DNA of 64,000 nucleotides, taken from positions 22,942 through 86,941 of the forward strand of contig NZ_JAJUFQ010000020.1 of the NCBI RefSeq assembly GCF_029263665.1, read 5' to 3'. The DNA comes from Halomonas sp. GTDB taxonomy: Bacteria > Pseudomonadota > Gammaproteobacteria > Pseudomonadales > Halomonadaceae. The position numbers were made by a program, and so were the translations under genes. The notes under the pieces were generated by a model. That model made no database searches, had not been told where the DNA came from, and saw only the letters and a list, made by a program, of their open reading frames with translations. How positions within the stretch are numbered: position 1 is the first letter of the stretch; every line of letters begins with the position of its first letter. This document shows, piece by piece, positions 42,063 through 50,895 of the stretch.

Positions 42063-42757
42063 TAGCGATATCCCGCCACCTCCCGAAGCCCAAGACGCCG
42101 ATACAGCGCTACCGCGGCTGTGTTCTCGCGACCAACGGCCAGCGCCAGCCTCGGCGTGCCCTGTTCGACGGCCCAAAGCGCTGCTTGGTGCATCATTCGG
42201 CTGGCCACCCCCCTGCGCTGACAGCCGGGCAGCACCTCGACGCAGTGCACCATTGCCACACCTTGCGCTATAGCGACGAAAGCGGCGCCTGCCGGGCATT
42301 CTTCCATTTGGCCGAGAATCGCGACCTTGGCGCCCTGCACTCTTTCCATCACCGCCTGGCGTTGTGGGCCGATATTTCCCGCCGCCCAGATGTCACGCTG
42401 GCACTCGGATGGCGGCCAGATGGAGGAAGCCATTCCTTGAGGTAATGCCAGAGTGGCCAATTCAGCGGTTGCGGTTTCCATGACCACGGTCGGGTTCTCA
42501 CACTGAAACCCGCGAGCTTCGAGAGCCACAATTAGCCGTTGTTCGTCATCCACCACCCGAAAGAGTGGTACTTGTTGCCAGTGTTCGTGCACGGCGATGG
42601 CAGCACCAATGTCACTATCTTGCCAGTCACCTACCGCCCGGGCGGAACTGACACGCCCTCCGGCGCCAAGTCCACGCCCTACGCTGAACCCACCTGCATT
42701 GGCATATTCTGCGGCGGGCCATGTGGCTTCGCACGCTGCGGCCAGTGCTGTATCCAT
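42035..42757 (-). CDS. GNAT-family N-acetyltransferase
   Basis: 240 residues. The C-terminal half is the GNAT domain: VEVLPGCQRRGVASRMMHQAA near 187-207 is the acetyl-CoA motif (R/Q-x-x-G-x-A form), and NTAAVALYRRLGLREVAGYRYY near 211-232 the closing strand. The N-terminal half is a degenerate second domain. Substrate unknown. Convergent with the Nudix gene, sharing its last 28 bases, and divergent from the NemR-like gene. Confidence 0.85.
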   Translation of the reverse strand: MDTALAAACEATWPAAEYANAGGFSVGRGLGAGGRVSSARAVGDWQDSDIGAAIAVHEHWQQVPLFRVVDDEQRLIVALEARGFQCENPTVVMETATAELATLALPQGMASSIWPPSECQRDIWAAGNIGPQRQAVMERVQGAKVAILGQMEECPAGAAFVAIAQGVAMVHCVEVLPGCQRRGVASRMMHQAALWAVEQGTPRLALAVGRENTAAVALYRRLGLREVAGYRYYSPPKEEI

Positions 42758-42810
42758 TCCGTTGGCTCCCTGATGCTCATAAAAGACCGGCTTTTATAGA
42801 AACCGGCTCG

Positions 42811-42825
42811 TAGACGACTGGTCTA
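42811..42825. promoter_or_regulatory. NemR-type operator upstream of the repressor gene
   Basis: TAGACGACTGGTCTA, an inverted repeat TAGAC-N5-GTCTA. It resembles the TAGACC...GGTCTA box of E. coli NemR. It lies 21 bases before the chosen nemR start and is identical to the site at 43591-43605. Confidence 0.8.
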
Positions 42826-42846
42826 ATAATGAGTATGCTGCTGAAC

Positions 42847-43452
42847 ATGAAAACATCCCCCATCAACGAAATGCGCCAGCACATCCTCGATACTGCCCAG
42901 ATTATCATCAGCGGCAAGGGGTTTTCGGCGGTTGGCCTGAATGAGATTCTTCAGGAAGCAGGCGTGCCCAAGGGCTCGTTCTACCATTACTTCGGCTCCA
43001 AGGAAGCCTTTGGTGAAGCTCTCCTGGAGGCGTATTTTTCCGCCTATCTGGACCAGCTCGAGGCATGTCTGACCCAACCTGGCGTATCTGGAGCCGAGTT
43101 GTTGATGGGCTACTGGATAAAATGGCGGGATACCCAGTCCGACTGTGACCCAAAGGGCAAATGTCTCGCCGTAAAACTGGCAGCGGAAGTCAGTGATCTG
43201 TCCGAATCCATGCGCAGTGTGCTGCAATGTGGTACCGATCAGGTGATTGCCCGGCTGGCACGGGCCATCGAAGCCGGTATGGCCGATGGCTCCCTATTGC
43301 ACCAGAACAGTCCACAGGATACGGCGACTACGCTTTATCAGCTTTGGCTGGGGGCCAGCTTGCGCGCCAAGATCACTCGCGACCGCGAGCCCTTGGATAC
43401 AGCGTTGAGAGCCACCCATGTGCTGCTGGGGCTGCCTTCTTCCACTGTCTAA
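42847..43452 (+). CDS. nemR: TetR-family redox/electrophile-sensing repressor, NemR-like
   Basis: 201 residues from the ATG at 42847; an ATG at 42829 would add six. The HTH (about 10-55) ends in VPKGSFYHYFGSKEAFG. The ligand domain carries KCLAVKLAAEVSDLSESMRS and LWLGASLRAKITRD. With this start the cysteine in KCLAV is Cys106 and the lysine in RAKIT is Lys175, the pair that in E. coli NemR forms a reversible sulfenamide on oxidation by bleach and reacts with electrophiles. The identical operator lies before this gene and the following operon, so autoregulation and control of curA-like and DJ-1 genes are likely. Confidence 0.88.
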   Translation: MKTSPINEMRQHILDTAQIIISGKGFSAVGLNEILQEAGVPKGSFYHYFGSKEAFGEALLEAYFSAYLDQLEACLTQPGVSGAELLMGYWIKWRDTQSDCDPKGKCLAVKLAAEVSDLSESMRSVLQCGTDQVIARLARAIEAGMADGSLLHQNSPQDTATTLYQLWLGASLRAKITRDREPLDTALRATHVLLGLPSSTV

Positions 43453-43549
43453 ACTTTCCACTATCTACCATTTCATTCTCTACGCCTTCTGCTCTGTGAA
43501 ATTTCGACTTAGCGGAATGTGTTGTCCCTGAAGTTTTACTCTCTGTTTT

Positions 43550-43591
43550 TTTGCTCATTTTAATTTGCTCACTTTAATTTGTTCACTCTGT
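43550..43591. repeat. Three tandem 14-base units before the CurA-like operon
   Basis: Units 43550-43563, 43564-43577 and 43578-43591 (TTTGYTCAYTTTAA form). They stand immediately upstream of the second NemR-type operator, in the position of its promoter. Confidence 0.8.
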
Positions 43592-43605
43592 AGACGACTG
43601 GTCTA
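43591..43605. promoter_or_regulatory. NemR-type operator upstream of the CurA-like operon
   Basis: TAGACGACTGGTCTA, identical to the site at 42811-42825, 42 bases before the ATG at 43648. Both copies support one regulator. Confidence 0.82.
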
Positions 43606-43647
43606 CTCTTGAAATTCATCACGATGCTCACAACTCAAGGAGCTACC

Positions 43648-44676
43648 ATGACACCCCCCAGCAATCGCCGAGTCGTCCTGAACTCACGCCCCAACGGAGC
43701 CCCCAAGCCAAGCGATTTTCGCCTTGAGCAGCAAGCGGTTCCAACACCTGGTGAAAGACAGGTACTGCTGCGCACGATCTACCTCTCCCTCGATCCTTAC
43801 ATGCGTGGACGCATGAGCGATGCCCCTTCCTACGCCCCTCCGGTAGAGCTCGGCGAAGTGATGGTCGGCGGTACGGTCAGCCGTGTGGAAGCGTCTCATC
43901 ATCCCAAATTCAAGGTTGGCGACCTGGTCAACGGCAATAGCGGCTGGCAGGAATATGCGCTCTCGGATGGTTCTGATCTCATTCCACTCGACAGCAACAT
44001 GCCGCAGCCATCGCTGGCCTTGAGCGCCTTGGGCATGCCCGGCTTCACGGCCTATCACGGCTTGCTGAACATTGGTCAGCCCCAGGTTGGCGAGACGGTC
44101 GTCGTGGCCTCAGCTACCGGCCCCGTCGGCGCAGTGGTGGGTCAGTTGGCCAAGCTAAAGGGAGCTCGTGCCGTAGGCATCGCCGGCGGTGCTGAAAAGT
44201 GTCGCTATGCAGTGGAAGAATTAGGCTTTGATGTGTGCCTTGATCACCGGGCCCCGGATTTCGCTGAGCAACTGACCACCGCCACTCCCGATGGCATCGA
44301 CGTGTACTACGAAAATGTGGGGGGTGCCGTGTTCGAGGCCGTTCTACCCCTGCTCAATGTCGCAGCACGCATTCCCGTGTGCGGGCTGATTGCACACTAC
44401 AACCAGACAGAGCTACCCGCAGGCCCGAACCGCGTTCCGCAACTGATGATGCAGATACTGGCCAAGCGCCTGCATATGCAGGGCTTCATCATTCTCGACC
44501 ATTACGAAACGGGATTGGCCCCCTTCATGCGCGACATGAGCCAATGGTTGGCACAAGGCAAGGTCAAGCTGCGCGAATCGTTCATCAACGGACTGGAACA
44601 AGCGCCCCAAGGCTTTATCGACCTGCTTGAAGGCAAGCATTTCGGCAAGGTCGTCGTCCGCGTCGGTGAACCGTGA
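43648..44676 (+). CDS. NADP-dependent oxidoreductase (curcumin reductase CurA / LTB4-dehydrogenase-like)
   Basis: 342 residues from the ATG at 43648, preceded by CAAGGAGCTACC. The N-terminal IYLSLDPYMRGRMSDAPSYAPP is the CurA/PTGR signature; the cofactor motif ASATGPVGAVVGQLAKLKGARAVGIAGG near 150-177 has the NADPH-type AxxGxxG loop, and GIDVYYENVGG lies near 220-230. Such enzymes reduce alpha,beta-unsaturated carbonyls, reactive electrophiles. Start of a two-gene operon under the NemR-type operator; DJ-1 follows after 55 bases. Confidence 0.92.
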   Translation: MTPPSNRRVVLNSRPNGAPKPSDFRLEQQAVPTPGERQVLLRTIYLSLDPYMRGRMSDAPSYAPPVELGEVMVGGTVSRVEASHHPKFKVGDLVNGNSGWQEYALSDGSDLIPLDSNMPQPSLALSALGMPGFTAYHGLLNIGQPQVGETVVVASATGPVGAVVGQLAKLKGARAVGIAGGAEKCRYAVEELGFDVCLDHRAPDFAEQLTTATPDGIDVYYENVGGAVFEAVLPLLNVAARIPVCGLIAHYNQTELPAGPNRVPQLMMQILAKRLHMQGFIILDHYETGLAPFMRDMSQWLAQGKVKLRESFINGLEQAPQGFIDLLEGKHFGKVVVRVGEP

Positions 44677-44731
44677 AGCTTGCGCACCAGCACATCAGAC
44701 TTACACACCAGAGCATGCACAGAGGCATACC

Positions 44732-45409
44732 ATGAACGTTCTCATTGTCCTGACATCCCATGACCAACTCGGTGATACCGGCGCAAAGACAGGATTCTGG
44801 CTCGAGGAGCTGGCAGCCCCCTACTATGCCTTTATCGATGCGGGTGCCAGTTTGACCCTGGCATCGCCCAAGGGTGGCCAACCTCCGCTCGACCCCAAGA
44901 GCAACGAGCCTGACGCTCAGACGGATACCACCCGTCGTTTCGAGGCCGACACCCAAGCCATGCAGGCCCTGGCCAACACCCACAAGCTAGCCGATGTCTC
45001 CATCGCGGATTTCGATGCGGTGTTCTATCCCGGCGGACATGGCCCATTGTGGGACCTTGCCGAAGACCACGACTCTATCATGCTGCTGGAAAGTGCCGAC
45101 CGAGCAGGCAAGCCCATCGGAGCCGTCTGTCATGCCCCCGGTGTACTGCGCCATGTCAAAGGCAGCGATGGCAAGCCACTGGTTAGTGGCCGCTCCGTCA
45201 CCGGCTTCGCCAACAGCGAGGAGGATGCCGTGGGCCTCACCCAGGTCGTCCCCTTCCTGGTGGAAGACATGCTCAAGCATCACGGCGGTCGCTATACCAA
45301 GGGCGACGATTGGCAGTCTCATGTCGAAGTGGACGGACTGCTGGTCACCGGCCAGAACCCCGCGTCTTCCGAGGCATCCGCCCTGGCCCTGCTGAAGCTC
45401 GTGTCTTGA
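44732..45409 (+). CDS. DJ-1/PfpI-superfamily protein (Hsp31-like glyoxalase)
   Basis: 225 residues from the ATG at 44732 (AGAGGCATACC). The catalytic cysteine Cys133 sits in the nucleophile elbow GAVCHAPGVL with His134 beside it; Glu25/Glu26 near KTGFWLEELAAPY completes the set seen in Hsp31-like glyoxalase III proteins, and the FYPGGHGP motif is at 98-105. Expected to detoxify methylglyoxal or other reactive carbonyls without a cofactor. Placed with a NADPH-dependent enone reductase under a NemR-type operator, which supports a carbonyl/electrophile stress role. Confidence 0.9.
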   Translation: MNVLIVLTSHDQLGDTGAKTGFWLEELAAPYYAFIDAGASLTLASPKGGQPPLDPKSNEPDAQTDTTRRFEADTQAMQALANTHKLADVSIADFDAVFYPGGHGPLWDLAEDHDSIMLLESADRAGKPIGAVCHAPGVLRHVKGSDGKPLVSGRSVTGFANSEEDAVGLTQVVPFLVEDMLKHHGGRYTKGDDWQSHVEVDGLLVTGQNPASSEASALALLKLVS

Positions 45410-45473
45410 GCATTCAGCCCTGCAGGTTCGTGCCGAACACCTCGTGGTGAAAGGATGAACATCATCTGACGCA

Positions 45474-45507
45474 ACACAGCCCAGCGTGACATCACGCTGG
45501 GCTGTGT
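45474..45507. terminator. Bidirectional terminator between DJ-1 and GST genes
   Basis: A perfect 16-base-pair stem (45474-45489 with 45492-45507) with a CA centre, extended by one A-T pair, then TGG. It lies between two convergent genes. Confidence 0.85.
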
Positions 45508-45526
45508 TGGTGCCACAACGGGCTTC

Positions 45527-46237
45527 TCAGGCTTGATGGCCGTATCGCTCGATCACCTCAGTCAGTGACACATGGCCAAGGCAGGCACCCGTTCCCTGGA
45601 CACTCTCGCCGCTTTCCAATGCTGTCGCGTAGATCACGGCTGGCTCGGCTTCCAATCGCTGACGAAGTGTCGTTAGTTTCGGCCAGCGCGCCTTGTCGGC
45701 AACATCGAAGTACTCGAGCCAGCGGGCAACACCAATCAGCAGCGCATCCGCGAGTGTCGGGTGTTCGCCAATAAAAAAGGCATCCTCTCCAATCATGGCT
45801 TCGAGTTTGTCATGCCGCTCGATAACCCGCTCAATGCCTGATTTCCGCAGCATCGCCTGCATGGTGGGGTCTGGCACTTCCATCTCCAAAGCAATCCACA
45901 GAGGAGTGAATGCCCCTGTGAAGCCGCTGTTCACGAACCCCATCAACTGATGCATGCGATCAGCCTCCGCTGTCAACGGATCGAAACTGATACGCCGCTC
46001 GACGTCTCTGGCTTCTAGCCAGGCAGCAATCGCCATGGTTTCGCTCAGCACCCTGCCCTCATCAGTGATGAAAGCGGGTGTTTCATGGCGAGGGTTGATC
46101 CGCGCATAGGATGGATCACGCATTTCGCCCAGCATATCAACGCGGCACAGGCGGTAAGGCTGGCCTAGCCATTCCAGGGCAGCGACAAGCCCCATTGAGC
46201 TGCCCAAGGGGTAGCCGTAAAGTAGGATCGGTTCCAT
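45527..46237 (-). CDS. Glutathione S-transferase-family protein
   Basis: 236 residues. The thioredoxin-like N-terminal domain has YGYPLGSSMGLVAALEWLG with the likely glutathione-site serine near 13-14, NPRHETPAFITDEG (cis-Pro) and VLSETMAIAAWL (gamma-glutamyl site); the helical C-terminal domain has FFIGEHPTLADALL. Conjugation of glutathione to electrophiles fits the neighbours. Divergent from the HxlR regulator, which may control it. Confidence 0.87.
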   Translation of the reverse strand: MEPILLYGYPLGSSMGLVAALEWLGQPYRLCRVDMLGEMRDPSYARINPRHETPAFITDEGRVLSETMAIAAWLEARDVERRISFDPLTAEADRMHQLMGFVNSGFTGAFTPLWIALEMEVPDPTMQAMLRKSGIERVIERHDKLEAMIGEDAFFIGEHPTLADALLIGVARWLEYFDVADKARWPKLTTLRQRLEAEPAVIYATALESGESVQGTGACLGHVSLTEVIERYGHQA

Positions 46238-46341
46238 CGTCTATTCTCCAAGACACGAATGAGTCATGACGCTGCGCAGCTCGGTCCGATCCTACTCGCC
46301 TTCCCTGGCAAGTAAATTACGCACTTTTTGGTAACCATGAT

Positions 46342-46411
46342 GGCAACGACGAGATTGTCGCTACGAGACTGCAACGACGAGATTGAACCAAGAGATTGAA
46401 CTACGAGGCCT
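46342..46411. repeat. Tandem 13-15-base units in the GST-hxlR divergent region
   Basis: Five imperfect units of the form CAACGACGAGATTG (46342-46356, 46357-46370, 46371-46384, 46385-46397, 46398-46411) end at the hxlR start region. They could hold several binding sites for the regulator or be a neutral array. Confidence 0.7.
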
Positions 46412-46414
46412 GCC

Positions 46415-46798
46415 ATGAAAGATCTGGTTTCACGCTGCCCCATCGAAGAAGTGATGCAGGTCCTGAGCGGTCGCTGGCCCACCCTGCTGATCTATTACCT
46501 GAAGGAAGGCACGAAGCGCTTTGCCGACCTGCGCCGGGACAATCCCACCATTTCTCATAAAATGCTGACCATGGAGCTGCGCAAGCTTCAGGAAGCCGGC
46601 ATCGTCGAACGCACCGAATTTGAGGGATATCCACTGCGTGTCGAATATGACCTGACAGCCGCCGGCCACCAACTGGTACCGCTGATCGATGCCTTGGGCC
46701 AATGGTGGGAAACGACCACAGGCGAAGATGAAGAAAGCGAGCCTTCCTCCAACATACAAAAAGCGTCCAACAGCACGCTTGACCCTCACGTAACGTGA
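46415..46798 (+). CDS. HxlR-family transcriptional regulator
   Basis: 127 residues. The HxlR winged helix is clear: CPIEEVMQVLSGRWPTLLIYYL at 8-29, with Cys8 in the usual redox-capable N-terminal position, then FADLRRDNPTISHKMLTMELRKL and the wing YPLRVEYDLTAAG. HxlR regulators with this cysteine often sense oxidants or aldehydes. It is divergent from GST and 42 bases before a MerR regulator. Confidence 0.9.
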   Translation: MKDLVSRCPIEEVMQVLSGRWPTLLIYYLKEGTKRFADLRRDNPTISHKMLTMELRKLQEAGIVERTEFEGYPLRVEYDLTAAGHQLVPLIDALGQWWETTTGEDEESEPSSNIQKASNSTLDPHVT

Positions 46799-46840
46799 TC
46801 CTTCATGCTCCAGTCACGCATGAACGCAAGGAGATGAGGC

Positions 46841-47866
46841 ATGTTGCTGCGCATTGGTGAACTGGCCAAACGCACGGGACTCACGGTCAGAACACTTCAC
46901 CATTACGACGACATTGGTCTGCTCAAACCGTCCATGCGATCCGAGGCCGGCTATCGACTCTATCGACGTCAGGATATTGACCGCCTGCACCGCATTCAGG
47001 CGCTACAGTCCCTGGGTATGACATTGAGCGATATCGGCACCCTGCTCGACCAGCCATCGCCCCCCATGGCTACGGTGATCGAACGGCAGATTCACATGCT
47101 GGAACAGCAGATTGCTCACCGCCGTCTGCTGTGTGACCGGCTGCGAAACATGCACCGGCAGTTCGTGCACGGTGAAGAGCCTGCCATGGGCGATTGGCTG
47201 AAAACGCTGGAGTTGATGACCATGTACGACCGTTACTTCACCCCCGAAGAGTTGAATCGCCTGCAGCTCTATCAGGCCGATGCCGAGTGTGAGACACAAT
47301 GGCAAAACCTGATAACACAGGCCGAAACATTGTTGAGCCACAACGCCTTGCCTTCCTCGACCGAGGCCCAGGAGCTAGCCAAGCGCTGGATGACGACACT
47401 GGAGCGCGATACGGACGGCGACCCTCGCCTGCTCGACAAGCTGAATGCCATGCATGCCAATGAACCTGGAGTCCAGAATCAGCTAGGCATTTCCACGCAA
47501 GTCGCGGACTTCGTGATGCAGGCACTTGCCTCGCACAAGCTGGCCATCTACCGGCAATACCTGTCGGAAGACGAGTTCCAGCTCATGAGCGAGAACTATC
47601 CACAGTGCATGCATGAATGGCCCCCCTTGATGGCCCAGCTCCGCCAACTGGTGGAAGATCAAACACCTCCTGAGGCACCTGCTGCCCAGCAATTGGCAGG
47701 AGCATGGCTGGCATTATTGCGAAGGTTTGCCGGTGACAATCTCGAAACACACGCGAGGATTCGCCAGGCCAACGAACAGGAGCCAGAACTGAAGAAAAAC
47801 ACATGGATGAACGAGCCCATGCAGGAATATCTGACCCAAGCCGTGACGCACTTGATGGAGCGCTGA
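46841..47866 (+). CDS. MerR-family transcriptional regulator with TipAS-like domain
   Basis: 341 residues. The N-terminal MerR helix-turn-helix (LRIGELAKRTGLTVRTLHHYDDIGLLKPS) is followed by the dimerisation coiled coil (about 80-120). The rest is two related helical units (about 130-225 and 230-340, each with EELN/EDEF, YP and TPPE-type features) like the TipAS antibiotic-recognition domain. Its ligand is unknown. AAGGAGATGAGGC precedes the ATG. The next gene on this strand is 1.4 kb away. Confidence 0.88.
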   Translation: MLLRIGELAKRTGLTVRTLHHYDDIGLLKPSMRSEAGYRLYRRQDIDRLHRIQALQSLGMTLSDIGTLLDQPSPPMATVIERQIHMLEQQIAHRRLLCDRLRNMHRQFVHGEEPAMGDWLKTLELMTMYDRYFTPEELNRLQLYQADAECETQWQNLITQAETLLSHNALPSSTEAQELAKRWMTTLERDTDGDPRLLDKLNAMHANEPGVQNQLGISTQVADFVMQALASHKLAIYRQYLSEDEFQLMSENYPQCMHEWPPLMAQLRQLVEDQTPPEAPAAQQLAGAWLALLRRFAGDNLETHARIRQANEQEPELKKNTWMNEPMQEYLTQAVTHLMER

Positions 47867-48005
47867 CGCTGACCCTTGGGTTCGCAGGATGACCGATGCG
47901 TGATATCCATGCATCCCATTCGTTTGGAGCTTCCTGCTTGTCTGCCCTGGCCCGAAGCCGGATCCTCGGCATGGCCTGGTGCAGGCAGGCGGGAGCACCG
48001 GTTCA

Positions 48006-48995
48006 TCACTCCAGCTTCAAGGCAAGTTTCCCCAGATAGTGCTCACCAAGGGCTCGATGAGCGTCTACCGCCTGCTCGAGTGAAAATGTGCGAGCAACGT
48101 GCACTTCGAATGGACCGGACTCGATCAGGCGATTGAGCTTTTCGAATACCGCACGTCCCGCTTCATCACCGACATACTCCTTGATCTCCACACCGGGCCG
48201 AGCCTGAGGCGCTGGACTCACTCCACGTGCATAGGCAGCGCGCCCGCCGTTACGCAATGCCTCAAGCGTACGCTGGGCGACTTCCCCGCCAGCAGTGAGC
48301 AATGCTGCATCCAGGCCCTCCGGCGCAAACTCGCGTGCCGCTGCAACCACATCATCCTTGCGTCCATTCACTACCGTATCGGCTCCCAGACGAGTGGCCA
48401 ACGCCACGCCATCCTCACCCGAAGCGACCGCGAACACACGCACTCCCATCCGCTTTGCCAACTGCAACGCCAGGTGCCCGAGACCACCACCAGCACCAAA
48501 GATCAACAGTGACTCTCCCTTCTTGAGTTGCAGCGTATCATCGAGCCCCAGAAGTGCAGTGATCGCGTCTACCGGCATCGCTCCAGCCTGCTCTATGCTC
48601 AAGTTAGCCGGAACAGGAGAGACGAAGCCCTCCTTTACCGCAACATACTCGGCATAGAATCCACCTTTGGGGTTGATGTGCCGGTCGGCATAGACACGAT
48701 CCCCTGGCTTGAATCGCGTGACATCGCTTCCCGCCATGGCGACGATACCTGCCCCGTCAAAACCAATGACATAGGGAAATCTCGGCTCACTGCCATGCCG
48801 CTCACGAAAGAGCTCGGCAAAAGCCCCTTCCCGCTCCCATTGATCCCATACCCCCACGCCAACAGATTCCACTCGAATCAGAATCTCATCTGGGCCCGGC
48901 TCAGGCACGGGAACCGTCTGTAGTGCCATCTCGTCGATGCCGCCAAAGCGATTGACCGCAACCGCTCTCATGGTGTCAGGAATGCTCTGTGCCAT
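48006..48995 (-). CDS. NADP-dependent quinone reductase-like oxidoreductase (zinc-independent MDR)
   Basis: 329 residues from the ATG at 48995 (AAAGGAGAGTAAGGC). The GroES-like domain (about 1-125, ESVGVGVWDQWEREG) lacks the zinc cysteines; the nucleotide motif LLIFGAGGGLGHLALQLAKRMGVRVFAVAS runs near 143-172 (key: GAGGGLG). Closely like quinone:NADPH reductases of the zeta-crystallin type. It is divergent from the isochorismatase-family gene. Substrate unknown. Confidence 0.88.
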   Translation of the reverse strand: MAQSIPDTMRAVAVNRFGGIDEMALQTVPVPEPGPDEILIRVESVGVGVWDQWEREGAFAELFRERHGSEPRFPYVIGFDGAGIVAMAGSDVTRFKPGDRVYADRHINPKGGFYAEYVAVKEGFVSPVPANLSIEQAGAMPVDAITALLGLDDTLQLKKGESLLIFGAGGGLGHLALQLAKRMGVRVFAVASGEDGVALATRLGADTVVNGRKDDVVAAAREFAPEGLDAALLTAGGEVAQRTLEALRNGGRAAYARGVSPAPQARPGVEIKEYVGDEAGRAVFEKLNRLIESGPFEVHVARTFSLEQAVDAHRALGEHYLGKLALKLE

Positions 48996-49303
48996 AGCCT
49001 TACTCTCCTTTGAGTCCTGTTGCAGAACTCCAAGGTAGCCGGCCCCACTCTCATCCGGTAGATGAACCAGATGCATATGACTATGCCGATTTATGGATAG
49101 ATAGGAGCAACATTACCACCGGGGATCTTCGACATGGGCCATGCGCCTTGGCCCATCCAGCATCTGAAACCGGTGATACTATGACTTCGCCCAACCTCAT
49201 CACAGCGCCAACGAACAAAGCAAAGAACGGTCGTGGTCATCAATACCCTGGCTCACTTTCTCAGCCACTCGGCTAGACGAATCAGCTTCTCTGGAGATAA
49301 AGG
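48996..49303. other. 308-base divergent region
   Basis: Shared leader of the oxidoreductase and the isochorismatase-family gene. It contains a 7-base-pair hairpin (ATGGGCC 49134-49140 with GGCCCAT 49150-49156). No coding sequence seen. Confidence 0.4.
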
Positions 49304-49855
49304 ATGCATGCAATCAGTGCGGAAGCCAGCGTTCTGGTACTGGTGGATTATCAGGCACGCTTGATGCCCGCCATTCACGAGGCGGCAAAAGTGTCGGCCG
49401 TGGCCGGCCTCCTTGCTCGGGCAGCACAGATACTTGGCATTCCGGTACTGGGAACGGAGCAGAACCCATCTCGGCTTGGACCGAACATCGCCTCGCTGAA
49501 GTCCGAATGTACCCACACTCTCGCCAAGACGCACTTTGACGCCTGCGCGGACGGGCTGCTCGAGGCACTGGAAGAAGCCGGCAAGGAAGGTGATCAGGTG
49601 GTCATTGCTGGTTGCGAGGCACATGTGTGCATGCTGCAGACAGCGCTGGGCCTGCTCCGAGCACACAAACAAGTGTGGGTGGTAACCAATGCCAGTGGCT
49701 CTCGTCGCCCCGAGGACCATGCAGCTGCCATGAACCGCCTCGAACAGGCTGGAGCGACCATCGTGACCCACGAAATGGTGCTGTTCGAATGGCTGCATGA
49801 CTGCAAGCATCCTCACTTCCGCGAGGTGCTGGAACTCATCAAGACAGCAGACTGA
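49304..49855 (+). CDS. Isochorismatase-family cysteine hydrolase
   Basis: 183 residues. The triad is visible as Asp15 (LVLVDYQ), Lys75 (TLAKTHFDA) and Cys109 (IAGCEAHVC). This is the YcaC/nicotinamidase-like hydrolase fold, without the aryl-carrier domain of true EntB. AGATAAAGG precedes the ATG. It hydrolyses C-N or vinyl-ether bonds in small molecules; the substrate here is not known. The 3' end lies 61 bases from the convergent LysR gene. Confidence 0.88.
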   Translation: MHAISAEASVLVLVDYQARLMPAIHEAAKVSAVAGLLARAAQILGIPVLGTEQNPSRLGPNIASLKSECTHTLAKTHFDACADGLLEALEEAGKEGDQVVIAGCEAHVCMLQTALGLLRAHKQVWVVTNASGSRRPEDHAAAMNRLEQAGATIVTHEMVLFEWLHDCKHPHFREVLELIKTAD

Positions 49856-49916
49856 CGAGAAAGCGCCAGGATAAACACGACAGCGCCACCGCCGTCGCAG
49901 TTCTGTATCGGCTGAT

Positions 49917-50804
49917 CTATATCTTCAGGTTTTGTATCAGGAAGTCGATGAACACCCGGCACTTCAGGCGCACTCGGTGATCCCCGGGAAAGACGACGCT
50001 GATATCCTGCCGAGGCAAGGACCAGTCCGGAAACAAGCGCACGAGGTGTCCTTGGGCAAGGTCTTCCCGCACCATCCATTCAGGCAGAATCGCAATCCCC
50101 ATACCCGAACGGGCCATGACCTTCGTAGAGGACGCTGCATTGCTGTGGAAGCGTGCAACAGCGCGCAACTCGAAATTCGGCTGATGGCTTTTGCGTAATG
50201 TCCACTGCGTGGGTGTTGGCAGATTGGTGTTCGCAATCCATGTAGCTGAATTCAAATCTTCCAGCAGCTTAATTGGGTTGTCTTCCAACCACTGAGGGGA
50301 AGCCACCATCACGATTTCATAACTCGCCAGCTTACGACCTTTCAAAGAAGAATCACGCAATGTTCCTAGACGAATGGCCAGATCTATTCGTTCATTGACG
50401 AGGTTGTTCAGGGAAGAGTCAGCATAATAGCTGACATTGAGGTCAGGGTGCTCTTTGCAAAACTTGCCTACCAGAGGTAGAACAAAATTCTCGCCGAATT
50501 CTGCTGTGGAAGTGATCCTCAATTCACCGCTTAGTGAGCGATGAATATTCGCAACATTTTCCAGCGATGCCTCTATATTGGCAAATATTTCTTTAAAGTC
50601 ATGATAAAGCGCCTCTCCGGATTCCGTCAGGGAAATCCCTCTGGAATTGCGAATAAGCAAGGGAACGCCCAGCGCCTCCTCCAGTGACTTTACATGAATA
50701 CTCACCATCGCCTTGCTAATGAAAAGCCGTTCTGCTGCACGAGTGAATGATCCGCTATCCACCACAGATAAAAAGGCCTGAATGCGATTCAAATGATTAT
50801 GCAT
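49917..50804 (-). CDS. LysR-type transcriptional regulator
   Basis: 295 residues. HTH at about 3-62 (AFLSVVDSGSFTRAAERLFISKAMVSIHVKSLEE by its core GSFTRAAERLFISKAM), effector domain from about 90 with LRITSTAEFGENFVLP and IDLAIRLGTL. CrgA-like subgroup. Divergent from an MFS transporter gene by 91 bases, with an inverted repeat in the gap. Likely regulates the transporter. Codon use is somewhat more AT-rich than average here. Confidence 0.88.
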   Translation of the reverse strand: MHNHLNRIQAFLSVVDSGSFTRAAERLFISKAMVSIHVKSLEEALGVPLLIRNSRGISLTESGEALYHDFKEIFANIEASLENVANIHRSLSGELRITSTAEFGENFVLPLVGKFCKEHPDLNVSYYADSSLNNLVNERIDLAIRLGTLRDSSLKGRKLASYEIVMVASPQWLEDNPIKLLEDLNSATWIANTNLPTPTQWTLRKSHQPNFELRAVARFHSNAASSTKVMARSGMGIAILPEWMVREDLAQGHLVRLFPDWSLPRQDISVVFPGDHRVRLKCRVFIDFLIQNLKI

Positions 50805-50821
50805 CGGATGTTAATAATAAG

Positions 50822-50836
50822 TAAACGATACGTTTA
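50822..50836. promoter_or_regulatory. Inverted repeat in the lysR-MFS divergent region
   Basis: TAAACG-ATA-CGTTTA, perfect 6-3-6 palindrome, 18 bases before the LysR start and 60 before the MFS start. The T-N13-A form is close to LysR boxes. Confidence 0.5.
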
Positions 50837-50895
50837 AAGTAATTGAGTCGACGCTTTCGGTCAAGCCACATTAGACTTCACGCCGGAGGCCTAAA

